Source: an uncultured Marinobacter sp. (GTDB lineage: Bacteria > Pseudomonadota > Gammaproteobacteria > Pseudomonadales > Oleiphilaceae). From it: a stretch of DNA of 64,000 bases. Location: NCBI RefSeq assembly GCF_947488835.1, contig NZ_CANLBK010000005.1, positions 62,001 through 126,000 of the forward strand. Reading direction: 5' to 3'. Below the pieces are notes generated by a model that saw only the letters and a list, made by a program, of their open reading frames with translations, did no database searches and was not told the DNA's origin. Below, piece by piece: positions 8,621 through 17,347 of the stretch (the first letter of the stretch is position 1; each line of letters starts with the position of its first letter). Both the position numbers and the translations under genes were made by a program.

Positions 8621-9487
8621 TCACTCAACATTCTGCACCTGCTCACGTACCTGCTCTATCAACACCTTCAAATCCACTGCTGCACGGGTCACGCCAGCAT
8701 CAATACTCTTGCTGCTTAGAGTATTAGCTTCCCGGTTCAGCTCCTGCATTAGAAAATCGAGCCGTCGACCGATGGCTTCCTCACGCTTGAGAGTGTCTGT
8801 AACCTCACTAATATGCGCGTCCAGTCGGTCCAGCTCTTCTGCAACGTCACTCTTCTGCGCCAGCATGACCATTTCCTGAGCAACACGCTCAGGATCCAGC
8901 TCCACTTTCGCCTTCTGAAAACGTTCACGGAGATGCTCTTCCTGCGCCTTGAGCAACCCCGGCATGCCTTCGCGAACGGTCGCAACCAAGGCTCTCATTT
9001 GTGTCAGGCGGTCTTCAAATAGCGGGCGCAAGCGCTCGCCTTCACGCGCTCGAACAACAGCAAGCTCTTCAACCGTGTCTTTAAAGAGCTTCAGCGCAGC
9101 TTCCTTAACCGGGCTGTAGTCCTGCTCCGGCACCGACAAAACGCCAGGCCAACGCAGAATATCCAGAGCATTGATGTGGGCGGGGTTGTCCAACATACGG
9201 TTAACATGATTTGCAGCCTCGTTGACCGCCTTCGCTATGTCTTCATTGATCTCAAACCCCGGCACGCCAGCCTCAGCCGACTGCAGACGAATCGACACAT
9301 CCACCTTGCCTCGCTTTAACTGCTTTCGCAGCTCTTCCCGAAATGGGTTTTCAAGCTCGCGCAGGGCTTCGGGCAACCGGAACGACGGTTCAAGATACCG
9401 GTGATTAACGGTACGAATCTCACAGGTCAGCGTTCCCTGGCCATCCTGAACATCCTTCCGGGCAAATGCTGTCATACTTCTGATCAT
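8621..9487 (-). CDS. yicC: YicC-family endoribonuclease
   Basis: A 288-residue protein of the YicC/YloC family. The N-terminus MIRSMTAFAR is the family hallmark, and the C-terminal DUF1732 region has GRRLDFLMQELNREANTLSSKS followed by a helix ending KVLIEQVREQVQNVE. Members are reported endoribonucleases that act on RNA such as the sRNA RyhB. The start at 9487 follows GGAG at five bases; an upstream in-frame start at 9520 would add 11 unrelated residues. As in other gammaproteobacteria it is next to rph, but here the two are divergent. Confidence 0.93.
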   Translation of the reverse strand: MIRSMTAFARKDVQDGQGTLTCEIRTVNHRYLEPSFRLPEALRELENPFREELRKQLKRGKVDVSIRLQSAEAGVPGFEINEDIAKAVNEAANHVNRMLDNPAHINALDILRWPGVLSVPEQDYSPVKEAALKLFKDTVEELAVVRAREGERLRPLFEDRLTQMRALVATVREGMPGLLKAQEEHLRERFQKAKVELDPERVAQEMVMLAQKSDVAEELDRLDAHISEVTDTLKREEAIGRRLDFLMQELNREANTLSSKSIDAGVTRAAVDLKVLIEQVREQVQNVE

Positions 9488-9655
9488 GTTAGCTCCGGTT
9501 TGGTCAGTAATCGTGATCATTCACTATAGAACCCGAGTCTATCAGCCAGCAGCCACCCCGGCACCCAGATCCAACGTGATATACTTGCCGGCTACCAAAA
9601 TCGAACCCGCCCGGGGAAACATCCCGGACACTTACCTCAGAAATCAGGAAACACT

Positions 9656-10372
9656 ATGCGTCCAAGCGGCAGAACCCCCGAACAGCCCAGAGAAATTCGC
9701 CTAACCCGGAATTACACCCGCCATGCTGAGGGTTCCGTACTGGTTGAATTCGGGGACACCAAGGTCATCTGCACGGCTTCTGTAGAAAACAAAGTGCCAC
9801 CCTTCCTGCGCGGCGAAGGCAAAGGCTGGATAACCGCCGAATACGGCATGCTGCCCCGCTCAACCGGCAGCCGCATGGGCCGTGAAGCCGCCCGCGGCAA
9901 ACAAGGCGGCCGCACCGTCGAAATCCAGCGCCTGATCGGCCGCTCGCTTCGCGCAGCCGTTGACATGAAAGCCCTGGGAGAGCACACCATCACCATCGAC
10001 TGCGATGTAATTCAGGCCGACGGCGGCACCCGCACAGCAGCCATCACCGGCGGCTGCGTGGCACTGGCAGACGCCCTGAACCATTTGGTTGAAACCAAGC
10101 GCCTGAAGAAGTCACCACTGAAGCAAATGATTGCTGCACTATCGGTTGGCATCTACAAAGGCACACCGGTGGTTGACCTGGATTACCCGGAAGACTCCGA
10201 AGCCGATACAGACCTGAACGTAATCATGACCGACCAGGGCGGCTTCATCGAAATCCAGGGAACTGCAGAAGCGGCGCCCTTTGCTCAGGAAGAACTGGAC
10301 AGCATGCTGGCATTGGCCAAGCAGGGTATTGAGAAATTGTTTGTGCTGCAGAAAGAAGCGTTGGAAGGCTAA
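9656..10372 (+). CDS. rph: Ribonuclease PH
   Basis: A phosphorolytic 3'-5' exoribonuclease that trims tRNA 3' ends and degrades structured RNA. The 238 residues match the family length. [20 protein letters not shown] opens the protein. [16 protein letters not shown] (about 60-75) and [15 protein letters not shown] (about 88-102) form the phosphate and RNA sites, and [16 protein letters not shown] (about 118-133) holds the catalytic Asp region. It forms a hexameric ring in known homologues. Divergent from yicC; its 3' end faces crc across the palindromic element at 10383-10500. Confidence 0.97.
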   Translation: MRPSGRTPEQPREIRLTRNYTRHAEGSVLVEFGDTKVICTASVENKVPPFLRGEGKGWITAEYGMLPRSTGSRMGREAARGKQGGRTVEIQRLIGRSLRAAVDMKALGEHTITIDCDVIQADGGTRTAAITGGCVALADALNHLVETKRLKKSPLKQMIAALSVGIYKGTPVVDLDYPEDSEADTDLNVIMTDQGGFIEIQGTAEAAPFAQEELDSMLALAKQGIEKLFVLQKEALEG

Positions 10373-10382
10373 TACGGATGCC

Positions 10383-10500
10383 GGGGTGTTGGCAGTGATG
10401 CCGCTCGCCCAGACTGTTGGAGGCCATGGATGGCCGGAAACAAGCGTACAGGGATGTACTCGCAGCGTGTCTGGGGGAGCGGCATCACTGCCGACACTCC
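10383..10500. repeat. 118-bp nested palindromic intergenic element
   Basis: The outer arms 10383-10414 and 10469-10500 are 32-base inverted repeats with three mismatches. Inside are two smaller hairpins: GGCCAT-GG-ATGGCC (10422-10435) and GTACA-GGGA-TGTAC (about 10446-10459). The element exactly fills the space between the convergent rph and crc genes. It looks like a member of a dispersed, REP/BIME-like family; I recall similar sequences between genes in marine gammaproteobacteria but cannot confirm it. It could act as a two-way terminator or RNA stabiliser, although neither strand has a U-run. Confidence 0.8.
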
Positions 10501-10510
10501 CCTCCAAAGC

Positions 10511-11317
10511 TCAAATGCCAATCTCGATATCGTAATCCATAATCACCGGAGCGTGATCCGAAAACCGGGTCGTGCTATCAATCCAGCCATCCTGAATGGT
10601 CTTGCGAATACCCGGCGTCATCAACTGATAATCCACCCGAATACCTGCATTCTTCCGCGAACCCTCAGTTTGCTCCGGCCACCAGGTAAACTGGTTGCTC
10701 TGCTTGTTGATGTCACGGAACGCGTCTACGCAACCCATCTCATCAAACAAACGATCCAGCCAAGCCCGCTCGTGGGGCAGGAAGCCTGAAAAATCCAACC
10801 TGTGGTAAAGCGGACTTGCGTCCGTTACATGCTGTGCTGTTTGCAGGTTTGCACCGAAAATAAACTGCCGGCGCTTACGCAAGGTTTTCTGCATATGCAG
10901 GCCGAACGCATCCATAAAATCGTCTTTATGGTCGAGAACCGTCAGATCGTCCTCGCTAATCAGCTCCTCCTCACGTCCCAGCGCACAGGGCGCCAGCACA
11001 GAGGCAACAGAAACCTTATCAAAATCCGCCTGAATAAAGCGCCCTTCGCGATCCGCCTGCTCGTTGGCGAAGCCATACATAATGGCCTTGGGGAAGTGCC
11101 GCGTGTAAATGCCCACGCCACCGTCCTCATTGTTTTCGCCATCGATGAAGTAAGCTTCATACCCTTCAGGAATGAGGTTGAAATCCTCAATCTCATAGGC
11201 GCGCATACGGTGATCCTGAACACACACAACGTCTGCGTCCTGCTCGGCCAGCCAGTCAAAAAAACCTTTTTCAACAGCCTGGGCAAGACCGTTGACGCTG
11301 ATTGATACTACCCGCAT
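10511..11317 (-). CDS. crc: Catabolite repression control protein Crc
   Basis: A 268-residue protein with the exonuclease III (endonuclease/exonuclease/phosphatase) fold. It matches Pseudomonas Crc along its length: [18 protein letters not shown] at the start, then [40 protein letters not shown] and [13 protein letters not shown]. Gene order rph-crc-pyrE is also that of Pseudomonas. The catalytic Glu of exonuclease III (LQE) is Asp here (VQD), as in Crc, which lacks nuclease activity. In Pseudomonas Crc acts with Hfq to block translation of catabolic mRNAs. An xthA annotation would be the common mistake here. Confidence 0.85.
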   Translation of the reverse strand: MRVVSISVNGLAQAVEKGFFDWLAEQDADVVCVQDHRMRAYEIEDFNLIPEGYEAYFIDGENNEDGGVGIYTRHFPKAIMYGFANEQADREGRFIQADFDKVSVASVLAPCALGREEELISEDDLTVLDHKDDFMDAFGLHMQKTLRKRRQFIFGANLQTAQHVTDASPLYHRLDFSGFLPHERAWLDRLFDEMGCVDAFRDINKQSNQFTWWPEQTEGSRKNAGIRVDYQLMTPGIRKTIQDGWIDSTTRFSDHAPVIMDYDIEIGI

Positions 11318-11398
11318 ACGTGTTCCCTGATTCGGTTTGTGTGTATGATACCGTTTTTACGCGCTATTAAAAGATTCACACCCGCCAGAAGCCCTGCC

Positions 11399-12037
11399 AT
11401 GCACGACTATCAGCAAAATTTTATTGAATTCGCCATTCGTCGTAACGTACTTCGTTTTGGTGACTTTACTCTCAAATCCGGCCGCACCAGCCCATATTTT
11501 TTTAATGCAGGGCTGTTCAACACCGGCGACGATCTACTAAACCTCAGCCAAGCTTATGCGGCTGCAATTGCCCGCAGTGGCGTTGATTATGACATCATCT
11601 TCGGGCCTGCCTATAAGGGCATTCCGTTGGCCACTGTAACCGCCATGGCACTGGCCCAGGAGGGCAACAGCAAGCCCTTTGCCTTCAACCGTAAAGAAAA
11701 GAAAGATCACGGCGAAGGCGGTAATATTGTTGGCGCCCAGTTGCAGGGCAAAGTGCTAATCGTCGATGATGTCATTACAGCCGGCACAGCCATACGCGAA
11801 TCCATCGATCTTATTCGCGGCTCAGGTGCCGAGCCTGCCGGCGTATTGATCGCCCTGGACAGGCAGGAGCGAGGCAACGGCGAGCTTTCTGCAATACAGG
11901 AAGTAGAAAGCGAATTTGGTATTCCGGTGGTCAGTATTATCCGCCTGGAACAGATTTTAGACTATCTTGAGACTAACCCTGAGTTTTCTGGCCACGCTGC
12001 AAAGGTTGCCAACTACCGGGAACGCTATGGAGTCTGA
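11399..12037 (+). CDS. pyrE: Orotate phosphoribosyltransferase
   Basis: Makes orotidine monophosphate from orotate and PRPP, the fifth step of UMP synthesis. The 212 residues are standard. [19 protein letters not shown] (about 21-39) is the orotate loop, [19 protein letters not shown] (about 98-116) is the catalytic flexible loop with conserved Lys residues, and [17 protein letters not shown] (about 120-136) is the PRPP signature. The ATG at 11399 is preferred over an in-frame upstream ATG because it matches family starts. Divergent from crc; ends four bases before the next gene, probably one transcript. Confidence 0.97.
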   Translation: MHDYQQNFIEFAIRRNVLRFGDFTLKSGRTSPYFFNAGLFNTGDDLLNLSQAYAAAIARSGVDYDIIFGPAYKGIPLATVTAMALAQEGNSKPFAFNRKEKKDHGEGGNIVGAQLQGKVLIVDDVITAGTAIRESIDLIRGSGAEPAGVLIALDRQERGNGELSAIQEVESEFGIPVVSIIRLEQILDYLETNPEFSGHAAKVANYRERYGV

Positions 12038-12040
12038 TTG

Positions 12041-12694
12041 ATGCACAAACGCCGCACCGTTTTTTCAGTTACTGCTTCTGCCCTTCTGTTTTCGCTGGTT
12101 ATTCCAGTCAAAGCGGGGGCTAGCATGTACCGTTTCACGGACGAAGACGGCCAACTTGTCATCAGCAACACCATCCCGCAACCAGCCACACAGCGCGGCT
12201 ACGACATCCTCAACTCGAACGGGCGCGTGATTGAAACAATCCCTCCCGCGCCAACAGAAGAGGAAATTTCTGCGCGCGAGGCAGAAAAGCAGCGCCAGAA
12301 AGAACTCTCGATTCAGCGTGAAAAAGACGCACTGCTGTTAAAACGATTCAGCCATCCGGATCAAGCCATCAAGGCCATGCACCGTAAGCTCGACGAGCTG
12401 CGAGGGCTGATTCAGCTTAAACGAGGCAACATTTCCGTCATTTCCAGCCAGCTGGACAGCGAGCAGAGCCGCGCAGCGGATATGGAGCGCACCGGGCAGA
12501 AGATACCGGACACCACACTCGAAAAAATCCGACGTCTTGAGTCCCAGATCCGCGATATTGAGCGGGAAATCTCTTGGCAAACTCAAGAAATAGACTCTCT
12601 TAAACAGACGTACGAAAAAGACATCGAACGCCTTGAACGAGTCACCGGCGAAACCCGCACCCTGACACTGGACCCCGACAACTCTGACAACTGA
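12041..12694 (+). CDS. DUF4124-domain periplasmic protein with coiled coil
   Basis: A 217-residue secreted protein. A signal peptide (about residues 1-27, hydrophobic core SALLFSLVIPV, likely cut after KAGA) leads into a DUF4124 segment, MYRFTDEDGQLVISNTIP, near 29-47. The remainder is highly charged and forms an extended helical coiled coil (about 75-210). DUF4124 proteins are common small envelope proteins of unknown function. Start ATG 12041 lies four bases after pyrE, with an alternative in-frame TTG at 12038. A strong terminator follows at 12743-12780. Confidence 0.8.
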   Translation: MHKRRTVFSVTASALLFSLVIPVKAGASMYRFTDEDGQLVISNTIPQPATQRGYDILNSNGRVIETIPPAPTEEEISAREAEKQRQKELSIQREKDALLLKRFSHPDQAIKAMHRKLDELRGLIQLKRGNISVISSQLDSEQSRAADMERTGQKIPDTTLEKIRRLESQIRDIEREISWQTQEIDSLKQTYEKDIERLERVTGETRTLTLDPDNSDN

Positions 12695-12742
12695 GTTGCC
12701 TCAGAAGCGCCGACGACCAGCCACCACATACCAGCACCTAAT

Positions 12743-12780
12743 AAAAAGGGGCGCCAAAACCAAGTTTGGCGCCCCTTTTT
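12743..12780. terminator. Bidirectional intrinsic terminator
   Basis: A 16-bp perfect stem (AAAAAGGGGCGCCAAA at 12743-12758 with its complement at 12765-12780) around a 6-base loop. The A and T ends give a U-run on either strand, so it serves both the DUF4124 gene and the convergent gene at 12829. Confidence 0.93.
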
Positions 12781-12828
12781 TACATGCCAGCACTCAACTG
12801 CGTGCTGGCCTTACTGCATCACCTTAAA

Positions 12829-13209
12829 TTAGGCAGAAGCAGCAGTTTTCTTCTTTGCAGTCGTCTTAGCGGCCGGCTTCTTGGTCTCTACAGACTTCTT
12901 GACGTCCTGAGCGGTTTCAGCCACAACGTCTGCGCCTTCAGCAGCTTCTTTCTCAAGCTTGGCTACGAGGTCGCCAGCAAAGTTTCCGAAACGGCTGTTC
13001 AACGTGCGCAGCTGACCAAACAGGCTGTCGCTGTAACCGTTGTAACGCTTGCGCAGGGTCTTGACGCTGTATTCACGCGCTTCTGTTTCGAGCTTTTCTG
13101 CGAAATCGAACGGCTTGGCCGAAAGCTTCTTCTGCTGCTCTTCAGCGGCATTGATGCCTTTCGCTACGATTTCCTGAAGCTGTTCCTGGTAAGTTTTGAG
13201 TTTGCTCAT
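12829..13209 (-). CDS. Small phasin-like protein with Lys/Ala-rich tail
   Basis: A 126-residue, strongly helical protein. The N-terminal two thirds carry heptad-like spacing (MSKLKTYQEQLQEIVAKG, then AEKLETEAREYSVKTLRKRY). The tail of about 20 residues is rich in Lys, Ala and Thr, like the histone-like tails of PhaF-type phasins. Phasins coat polyhydroxyalkanoate granules; no PHA synthase gene is in this window, so the role is inference. A clear AAGGAG precedes the ATG at 13209. It could equally be a nucleoid-associated small protein. Confidence 0.5.
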   Translation of the reverse strand: MSKLKTYQEQLQEIVAKGINAAEEQQKKLSAKPFDFAEKLETEAREYSVKTLRKRYNGYSDSLFGQLRTLNSRFGNFAGDLVAKLEKEAAEGADVVAETAQDVKKSVETKKPAAKTTAKKKTAASA

Positions 13210-13572
13210 GTCACTTCTCCTTGGTTTACCGAATTTTTTTTAGACCTTCCCCTCATTGCTGACTGCGGTTTGGGCTGCTTGATCAGCGAGAAGGAAAGCG
13301 CTTTTCTTTGATTCTGTATCCAAGGTTACGGTGAAAAATTAGAATGTTCATACTAAAAGCAAAATGAGCACTGCGTCTGCATATAGGTTTTTTTACGGAT
13401 TATTTACTTGTCAGGCACCTCTCGATCCGCATAATGCTTAGCGGTTTTCTGTAGCCCGTCTCCCCGTTTTATTCCGGCGCCGCGAACTCATAAAAATTAG
13501 AGGCTGCAACACCAGCCCCAACGTGCGAGCGATATAGCTGCGGCTCTATCGATAGCCTATTTAGAGAACGTC
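13210..13572. other. 363-bp non-coding gap between divergent genes
   Basis: Separates the phasin-like gene (minus) from the lipoprotein gene (plus). It must contain both promoters. I see AT-rich tracts around 13340-13420, but no convincing -35/-10 pair, hairpin or small gene. Confidence 0.6.
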
Positions 13573-14088
13573 ATGAAACGTGCCATGCCTTATCGAGTCT
13601 TCTCGCGGCGGAGCGGGTTTAGCCTGCTCGCTTGCCTGCAATTTATTGCCATTACCTCCGCACTGTTGCTTCTGGCTGGCTGTCAGGAAGATGCCAGAGC
13701 AACTCGCACAACGGTTGCCCGGGCATCTGAGCTCGCTAACAGCAGGTTCGACATGGCAACAGGTGGATTACTCGAAACGCTTGGACAAAAACCGCCAACC
13801 AACAAGCCCACAGATGACGCAAAGCCCCCAAAAGCATTGAGCTGGAGCGCTCCACAAACTCGAGAGGATGGCTCCGCACTGACGCCAGGGCAAATTGCAG
13901 GGTTCCGGATTTACTACCGCTTACGGCACGAGGACAGCTTCCATGTAATCCCTGTCGACAACCCGGAGCGCACAACTCAGCCACTTACCGACTTGTCTCC
14001 TGGCGCTTACGAATTTGAGATTACAACCGTGGATGCAGAAGGGCTGGAAAGCCGGCGCTCGGCGCCGGTTCTGGTTGATCTGATTTGA
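13573..14088 (+). CDS. Putative lipoprotein with a fibronectin-III-like domain
   Basis: A 171-residue protein. A basic N-terminus and hydrophobic stretch end in a lipobox, LAGC at residues 34-37, indicating lipid attachment in the envelope. After a proline/threonine-rich linker, residues about 85-170 (LSWSAPQTREDGSAL, IAGFRIYYRL, YEFEITTVDAEGLES) have the strand pattern of a single fibronectin type III domain, normally a protein or carbohydrate contact module. Function unknown. It converges on the DUF2782 gene with a 13-bp gap and no terminator between them. A second in-frame ATG at 13585 is possible. Confidence 0.7.
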   Translation: MKRAMPYRVFSRRSGFSLLACLQFIAITSALLLLAGCQEDARATRTTVARASELANSRFDMATGGLLETLGQKPPTNKPTDDAKPPKALSWSAPQTREDGSALTPGQIAGFRIYYRLRHEDSFHVIPVDNPERTTQPLTDLSPGAYEFEITTVDAEGLESRRSAPVLVDLI

Positions 14089-14101
14089 ATACAAGGCGGA
14101 C

Positions 14102-14440
14102 TTACCAGCGAAACAGTATCCAGCTCGGCACCAGCATGTCGGAATCGGTTTCCCGTATCCAGCCGCCGCCATCCGCGGGCACCAGATAGTATTCGAGCCC
14201 CACTTCCGGTACCACCTTGATCTCCATAAGCTGGCCATTCACCCGGTACTCATAGAACACCTCATCATCACCTGGCCGGATAACAATCTGTGGGCCTGCG
14301 TTTGATGACTGGTAATCAGAAACCACCACCGGCTCTCTGGGTGTTTCCACCAAGGTTTCATCCAAAGCACCGCTGTCTTGTGCTATTGCAGAACCAAAGC
14401 CCAAAACCAACAAAAAGGCAGAGCAGGCGATTCGCTTCAT
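14102..14440 (-). CDS. DUF2782 family periplasmic protein
   Basis: A 112-residue protein. Signal peptide about residues 1-20 (FLLVLGFGSAIAQ), then the DUF2782 core with IVIRPGDDEVFYEYRVNGQLMEIKVVPEVGLEYYLV. The family is small, restricted mainly to gammaproteobacteria, and typically sits beside polA as here. Its function is unknown. It diverges from polA with only 87 bp between start codons, so their promoters lie back to back or overlap. Confidence 0.85.
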   Translation of the reverse strand: MKRIACSAFLLVLGFGSAIAQDSGALDETLVETPREPVVVSDYQSSNAGPQIVIRPGDDEVFYEYRVNGQLMEIKVVPEVGLEYYLVPADGGGWIRETDSDMLVPSWILFRW

Positions 14441-14527
14441 TTTCGTGATACCCTTTTAAACATCCTATTAAGTACAGAGTTGCACAAGCCAACCCACGCT
14501 TCAATCAGAATCCGGACCCGTTTTGAC

Positions 14528-17275
14528 ATGACAGAGCAAAAGACCCCACCTGTGGTGCTTGTGGACGGTTCGTCCTATTTATTCCGTGCATATCATGCAC
14601 TTCCGCCACTCACTACCAGCAAGAACCACCCTACTGGCGCCATTAAAGGCGTTATCGCAATGATCCGGCGCCTTGACCAGGATTTTCCCGGATCAAAAGT
14701 CGTTGTCGTGTTCGACGCCAAAGGCAAAACGTTCCGCCACGACCTCTATGAAGAGTATAAGGCCAACCGGCCACCCATGCCGGAAGACCTGGCCATACAG
14801 ATTGAGCCCATTCACCAGATGGTGCGAGCCATGGGTCTGCCATTGCTGATTGTGGAGGGCGTGGAGGCCGACGACGTTATCGGCACCCTGGCCAACGAAG
14901 CCACCAGCAAAGGCATTGATGTGGTGGTTTCAACCGGCGACAAAGACATGGCCCAACTGGTGAGCGACCACGTAACCCTGATCAACACCATGACCGAAGT
15001 CCACATGGATCGGGACGGTGTTTTGGAAAAGTTTGGCGTTCGCCCAGACCAGATAATTGACTACCTGGCGCTGGTTGGCGACAAAGTGGATAACATTCCG
15101 GGTGTGAACAAGTGCGGCCCGAAAACAGCCGTAAAATGGCTTGCCGCATACGACACGTTAGACGGGGTGATGGAGCACGCCGACGAGATTAAAGGCAAGA
15201 TTGGCGAGTACTTGCGTGATGCCCTCGACACCCTGCCGCTAAGCCGTGAACTGGCCACTATAAAAATGGATGTGGAACTGGCTTTCGGCCTTGAAGACCT
15301 GGAGGAGCGGCAGCAGAACGACGCTGAACTGCTGGAGTTGTTCCGGGAATACGAACTTCGAGGCTGGACCAGCGAGTTGGAAAGCAAAGCTCCGGAAGCC
15401 GCCGCAGACGCCTCAAAGCAGACAGCCGAAACACCCGATGACACCCCTGCACCGGCACCAAAGGAGAAGCGTTACAGCGTAATTACCAGCCAGAAGGAAT
15501 TGGACGATTGGGTCGCAAGGCTGAAAAAATCCGAGCTGTTCGCTTTTGATACTGAGACAACTAGCCTGAAATACATGAGTGCGGAAGTGGTGGGCGTGTC
15601 TTTTGCCATTGAAGCAGGCGAAGCGGCCTATGTGCCTTTTGGGCATGACTATATGGGCGCACCTGAGCAACTTGATCGTGATGACGTTCTGGCCCAGCTC
15701 AAGCCGCTACTGGAAGACCCGGCCCTGAAAAAAGTCGGCCAGAACCTGAAGTACGATAAAAACGTACTGGCCAACCACGACATCTGCCTGGAAGGCATCG
15801 CCGAAGACACCATGGTGGAGTCTTATGTTCTGAATTCCGTGTCGTCTCGCCACGACATGGACACCTTGGCCCGGAACTACCTGGGCGAGGAGACGATCAC
15901 ATTTGAATCCATTGCCGGCAAAGGCGCCAAGCAGCTGACATTTAATCAGCTGGATCTTGAGAAAGCAGGCCCCTATGCCGCAGAAGACGCCGACATTACC
16001 TTGCGCCTGCATCAAGTGCTGCGCCCCCAACTGGCGAAGATCGGCAAACTCCAATCAGTCTATGAAGACATAGACTTACCCCTGGTGCCGGTGCTGTCGC
16101 GCATGGAACAACGCGGCACATTAATCCGCGCAAGCACCCTGCGACAGCATAGCCAGGAACTGGCGGAACGGATGGCAGAGCTGGAATCAGAAGCCCACGA
16201 CGTGGCCGGCGAAAACTTCAACCTCGCATCACCCAAGCAACTGCAGGCTATTTTCTACGAGAAAATGGGGCTACCTGTCATCAAGAAAACGCCCAAAGGT
16301 GCCCCCTCCACCGCGGAACCCGTGTTGCAGGAACTGGCCCATGAGCACGAGCTGCCGAGACTGATTCTGGAACACCGCAGCCTTAGCAAGCTCAAGTCCA
16401 CCTATACGGACACCTTGCCGGAGTTGATCCATCACCGCACCGGGCGTGTGCACACCTCGTATCATCAAGCAGTAACAGCCACCGGAAGGCTGTCTTCGTC
16501 TGAGCCCAACCTGCAGAACATTCCTATTCGGACAGCCCAGGGCCGGCGCATTCGCCAGGCGTTTATAGCCGAGAAGGGCTACAAGCTTCTGGCGGCGGAC
16601 TACTCGCAGATTGAACTGCGCATTATGGCGCACCTTTCCGGTGACAAAGGCATGCTGACAGCCTTTGAGAATGGCGAAGATATCCACAAGGCAACTGCCG
16701 CAGAAGTCTTTGGCGTGGCACTGGAGGACGTGAACAGCGACCAGCGCCGCAGTGCCAAGGCCATCAACTTTGGCCTGATATACGGCATGTCTGCCTTCGG
16801 CCTGGGTCGGCAGCTGGACGTGAGCCGAAAAGTAGCGCAGGAATACATAGACCGCTACTTTGAACGCTACCCCGGCGTACTCACTTACATGGACAATATT
16901 CGCAAGCAGGCCCATGACGACGGTTTTGTTGAAACCCTGTTTGGCCGACGCCTTTACCTGCCCGAGATCAATGCCCGCAACAAGCAGCTGCAGCAGGCCG
17001 CTGAGCGCACGGCAATTAACGCGCCCATGCAAGGCACAGCTGCGGACATCATTAAGCTTGCGATGATTGAAGTGGAACGCTGGCTGCTGGCAGAACATCC
17101 CGATACCGCCCGCATGACCATGCAGGTTCACGACGAATTGATTCTGGAAGTGAAGGAAGAAGCCGTTGATGAGATTCGTGAAGGGTTGATCAAACGCATG
17201 TCCGGCGCAGCGAAGCTTGCAGTACCACTGTTAGTGGAAGCTGGGGTGGGCGATAACTGGGATCAGGCACACTGA
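14528..17275 (+). CDS. polA: DNA polymerase I
   Basis: A 915-residue enzyme for Okazaki-fragment maturation and repair. Residues 1 to about 300 form the 5' nuclease, with acidic metal ligands such as VEADDVIG and STGDKDM. A linker rich in Pro, Ala and Thr leads to the 3'-5' exonuclease. That domain keeps its motif residues (FDTETTSL; the Asp in VGQNLKYDKN; the Asp in YAAEDADITLRLH), so proofreading should be active. The polymerase domain has RRSAKAINFGLIYGM (motif B) and MQVHDELILEV (motif C). The ATG at 14528 is chosen because MTEQKTPPVVLVDGSSYLFRAYHAL matches family starts; the frame is open 50 codons further upstream. Confidence 0.98.
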   Translation: MTEQKTPPVVLVDGSSYLFRAYHALPPLTTSKNHPTGAIKGVIAMIRRLDQDFPGSKVVVVFDAKGKTFRHDLYEEYKANRPPMPEDLAIQIEPIHQMVRAMGLPLLIVEGVEADDVIGTLANEATSKGIDVVVSTGDKDMAQLVSDHVTLINTMTEVHMDRDGVLEKFGVRPDQIIDYLALVGDKVDNIPGVNKCGPKTAVKWLAAYDTLDGVMEHADEIKGKIGEYLRDALDTLPLSRELATIKMDVELAFGLEDLEERQQNDAELLELFREYELRGWTSELESKAPEAAADASKQTAETPDDTPAPAPKEKRYSVITSQKELDDWVARLKKSELFAFDTETTSLKYMSAEVVGVSFAIEAGEAAYVPFGHDYMGAPEQLDRDDVLAQLKPLLEDPALKKVGQNLKYDKNVLANHDICLEGIAEDTMVESYVLNSVSSRHDMDTLARNYLGEETITFESIAGKGAKQLTFNQLDLEKAGPYAAEDADITLRLHQVLRPQLAKIGKLQSVYEDIDLPLVPVLSRMEQRGTLIRASTLRQHSQELAERMAELESEAHDVAGENFNLASPKQLQAIFYEKMGLPVIKKTPKGAPSTAEPVLQELAHEHELPRLILEHRSLSKLKSTYTDTLPELIHHRTGRVHTSYHQAVTATGRLSSSEPNLQNIPIRTAQGRRIRQAFIAEKGYKLLAADYSQIELRIMAHLSGDKGMLTAFENGEDIHKATAAEVFGVALEDVNSDQRRSAKAINFGLIYGMSAFGLGRQLDVSRKVAQEYIDRYFERYPGVLTYMDNIRKQAHDDGFVETLFGRRLYLPEINARNKQLQQAAERTAINAPMQGTAADIIKLAMIEVERWLLAEHPDTARMTMQVHDELILEVKEEAVDEIREGLIKRMSGAAKLAVPLLVEAGVGDNWDQAH

Positions 17276-17280
17276 ATAAA

Positions 17281-17314
17281 AACGCCCGGCGAGTGAACTC
17301 GGCCGGGCGTTTTC
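17281..17314. terminator. Bidirectional terminator of polA and the FadL-type gene
   Basis: AACGCCCGGC (17281-17290) pairs with GCCGGGCGTT (17302-17311) around an inner GAGT/ACTC hairpin. T follows on the plus strand, and an A-run before it (minus-strand U) serves the convergent gene at 17348. Confidence 0.88.
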
Positions 17315-17347
17315 TATTGCCAGTTTGCTAGGACTTCACCGAGAGGC

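Noticed and set aside
10511..11317. Annotation as exonuclease III (xthA)
   Set aside because: Gene order rph-crc-pyrE, the VQD substitution at the catalytic Glu and full-length similarity to Crc favour Crc.
12766..13311. A 181-codon plus-strand frame opposite the phasin-like gene
   Set aside because: Cys/Phe/Leu-rich complement of a Lys/Ala-rich gene that has a proper AAGGAG; begins inside the bidirectional terminator.
16271..17131. A 286-codon minus-strand frame inside polA
   Set aside because: Lies wholly within the conserved polymerase domain; no motif or start signal. A codon-bias shadow.
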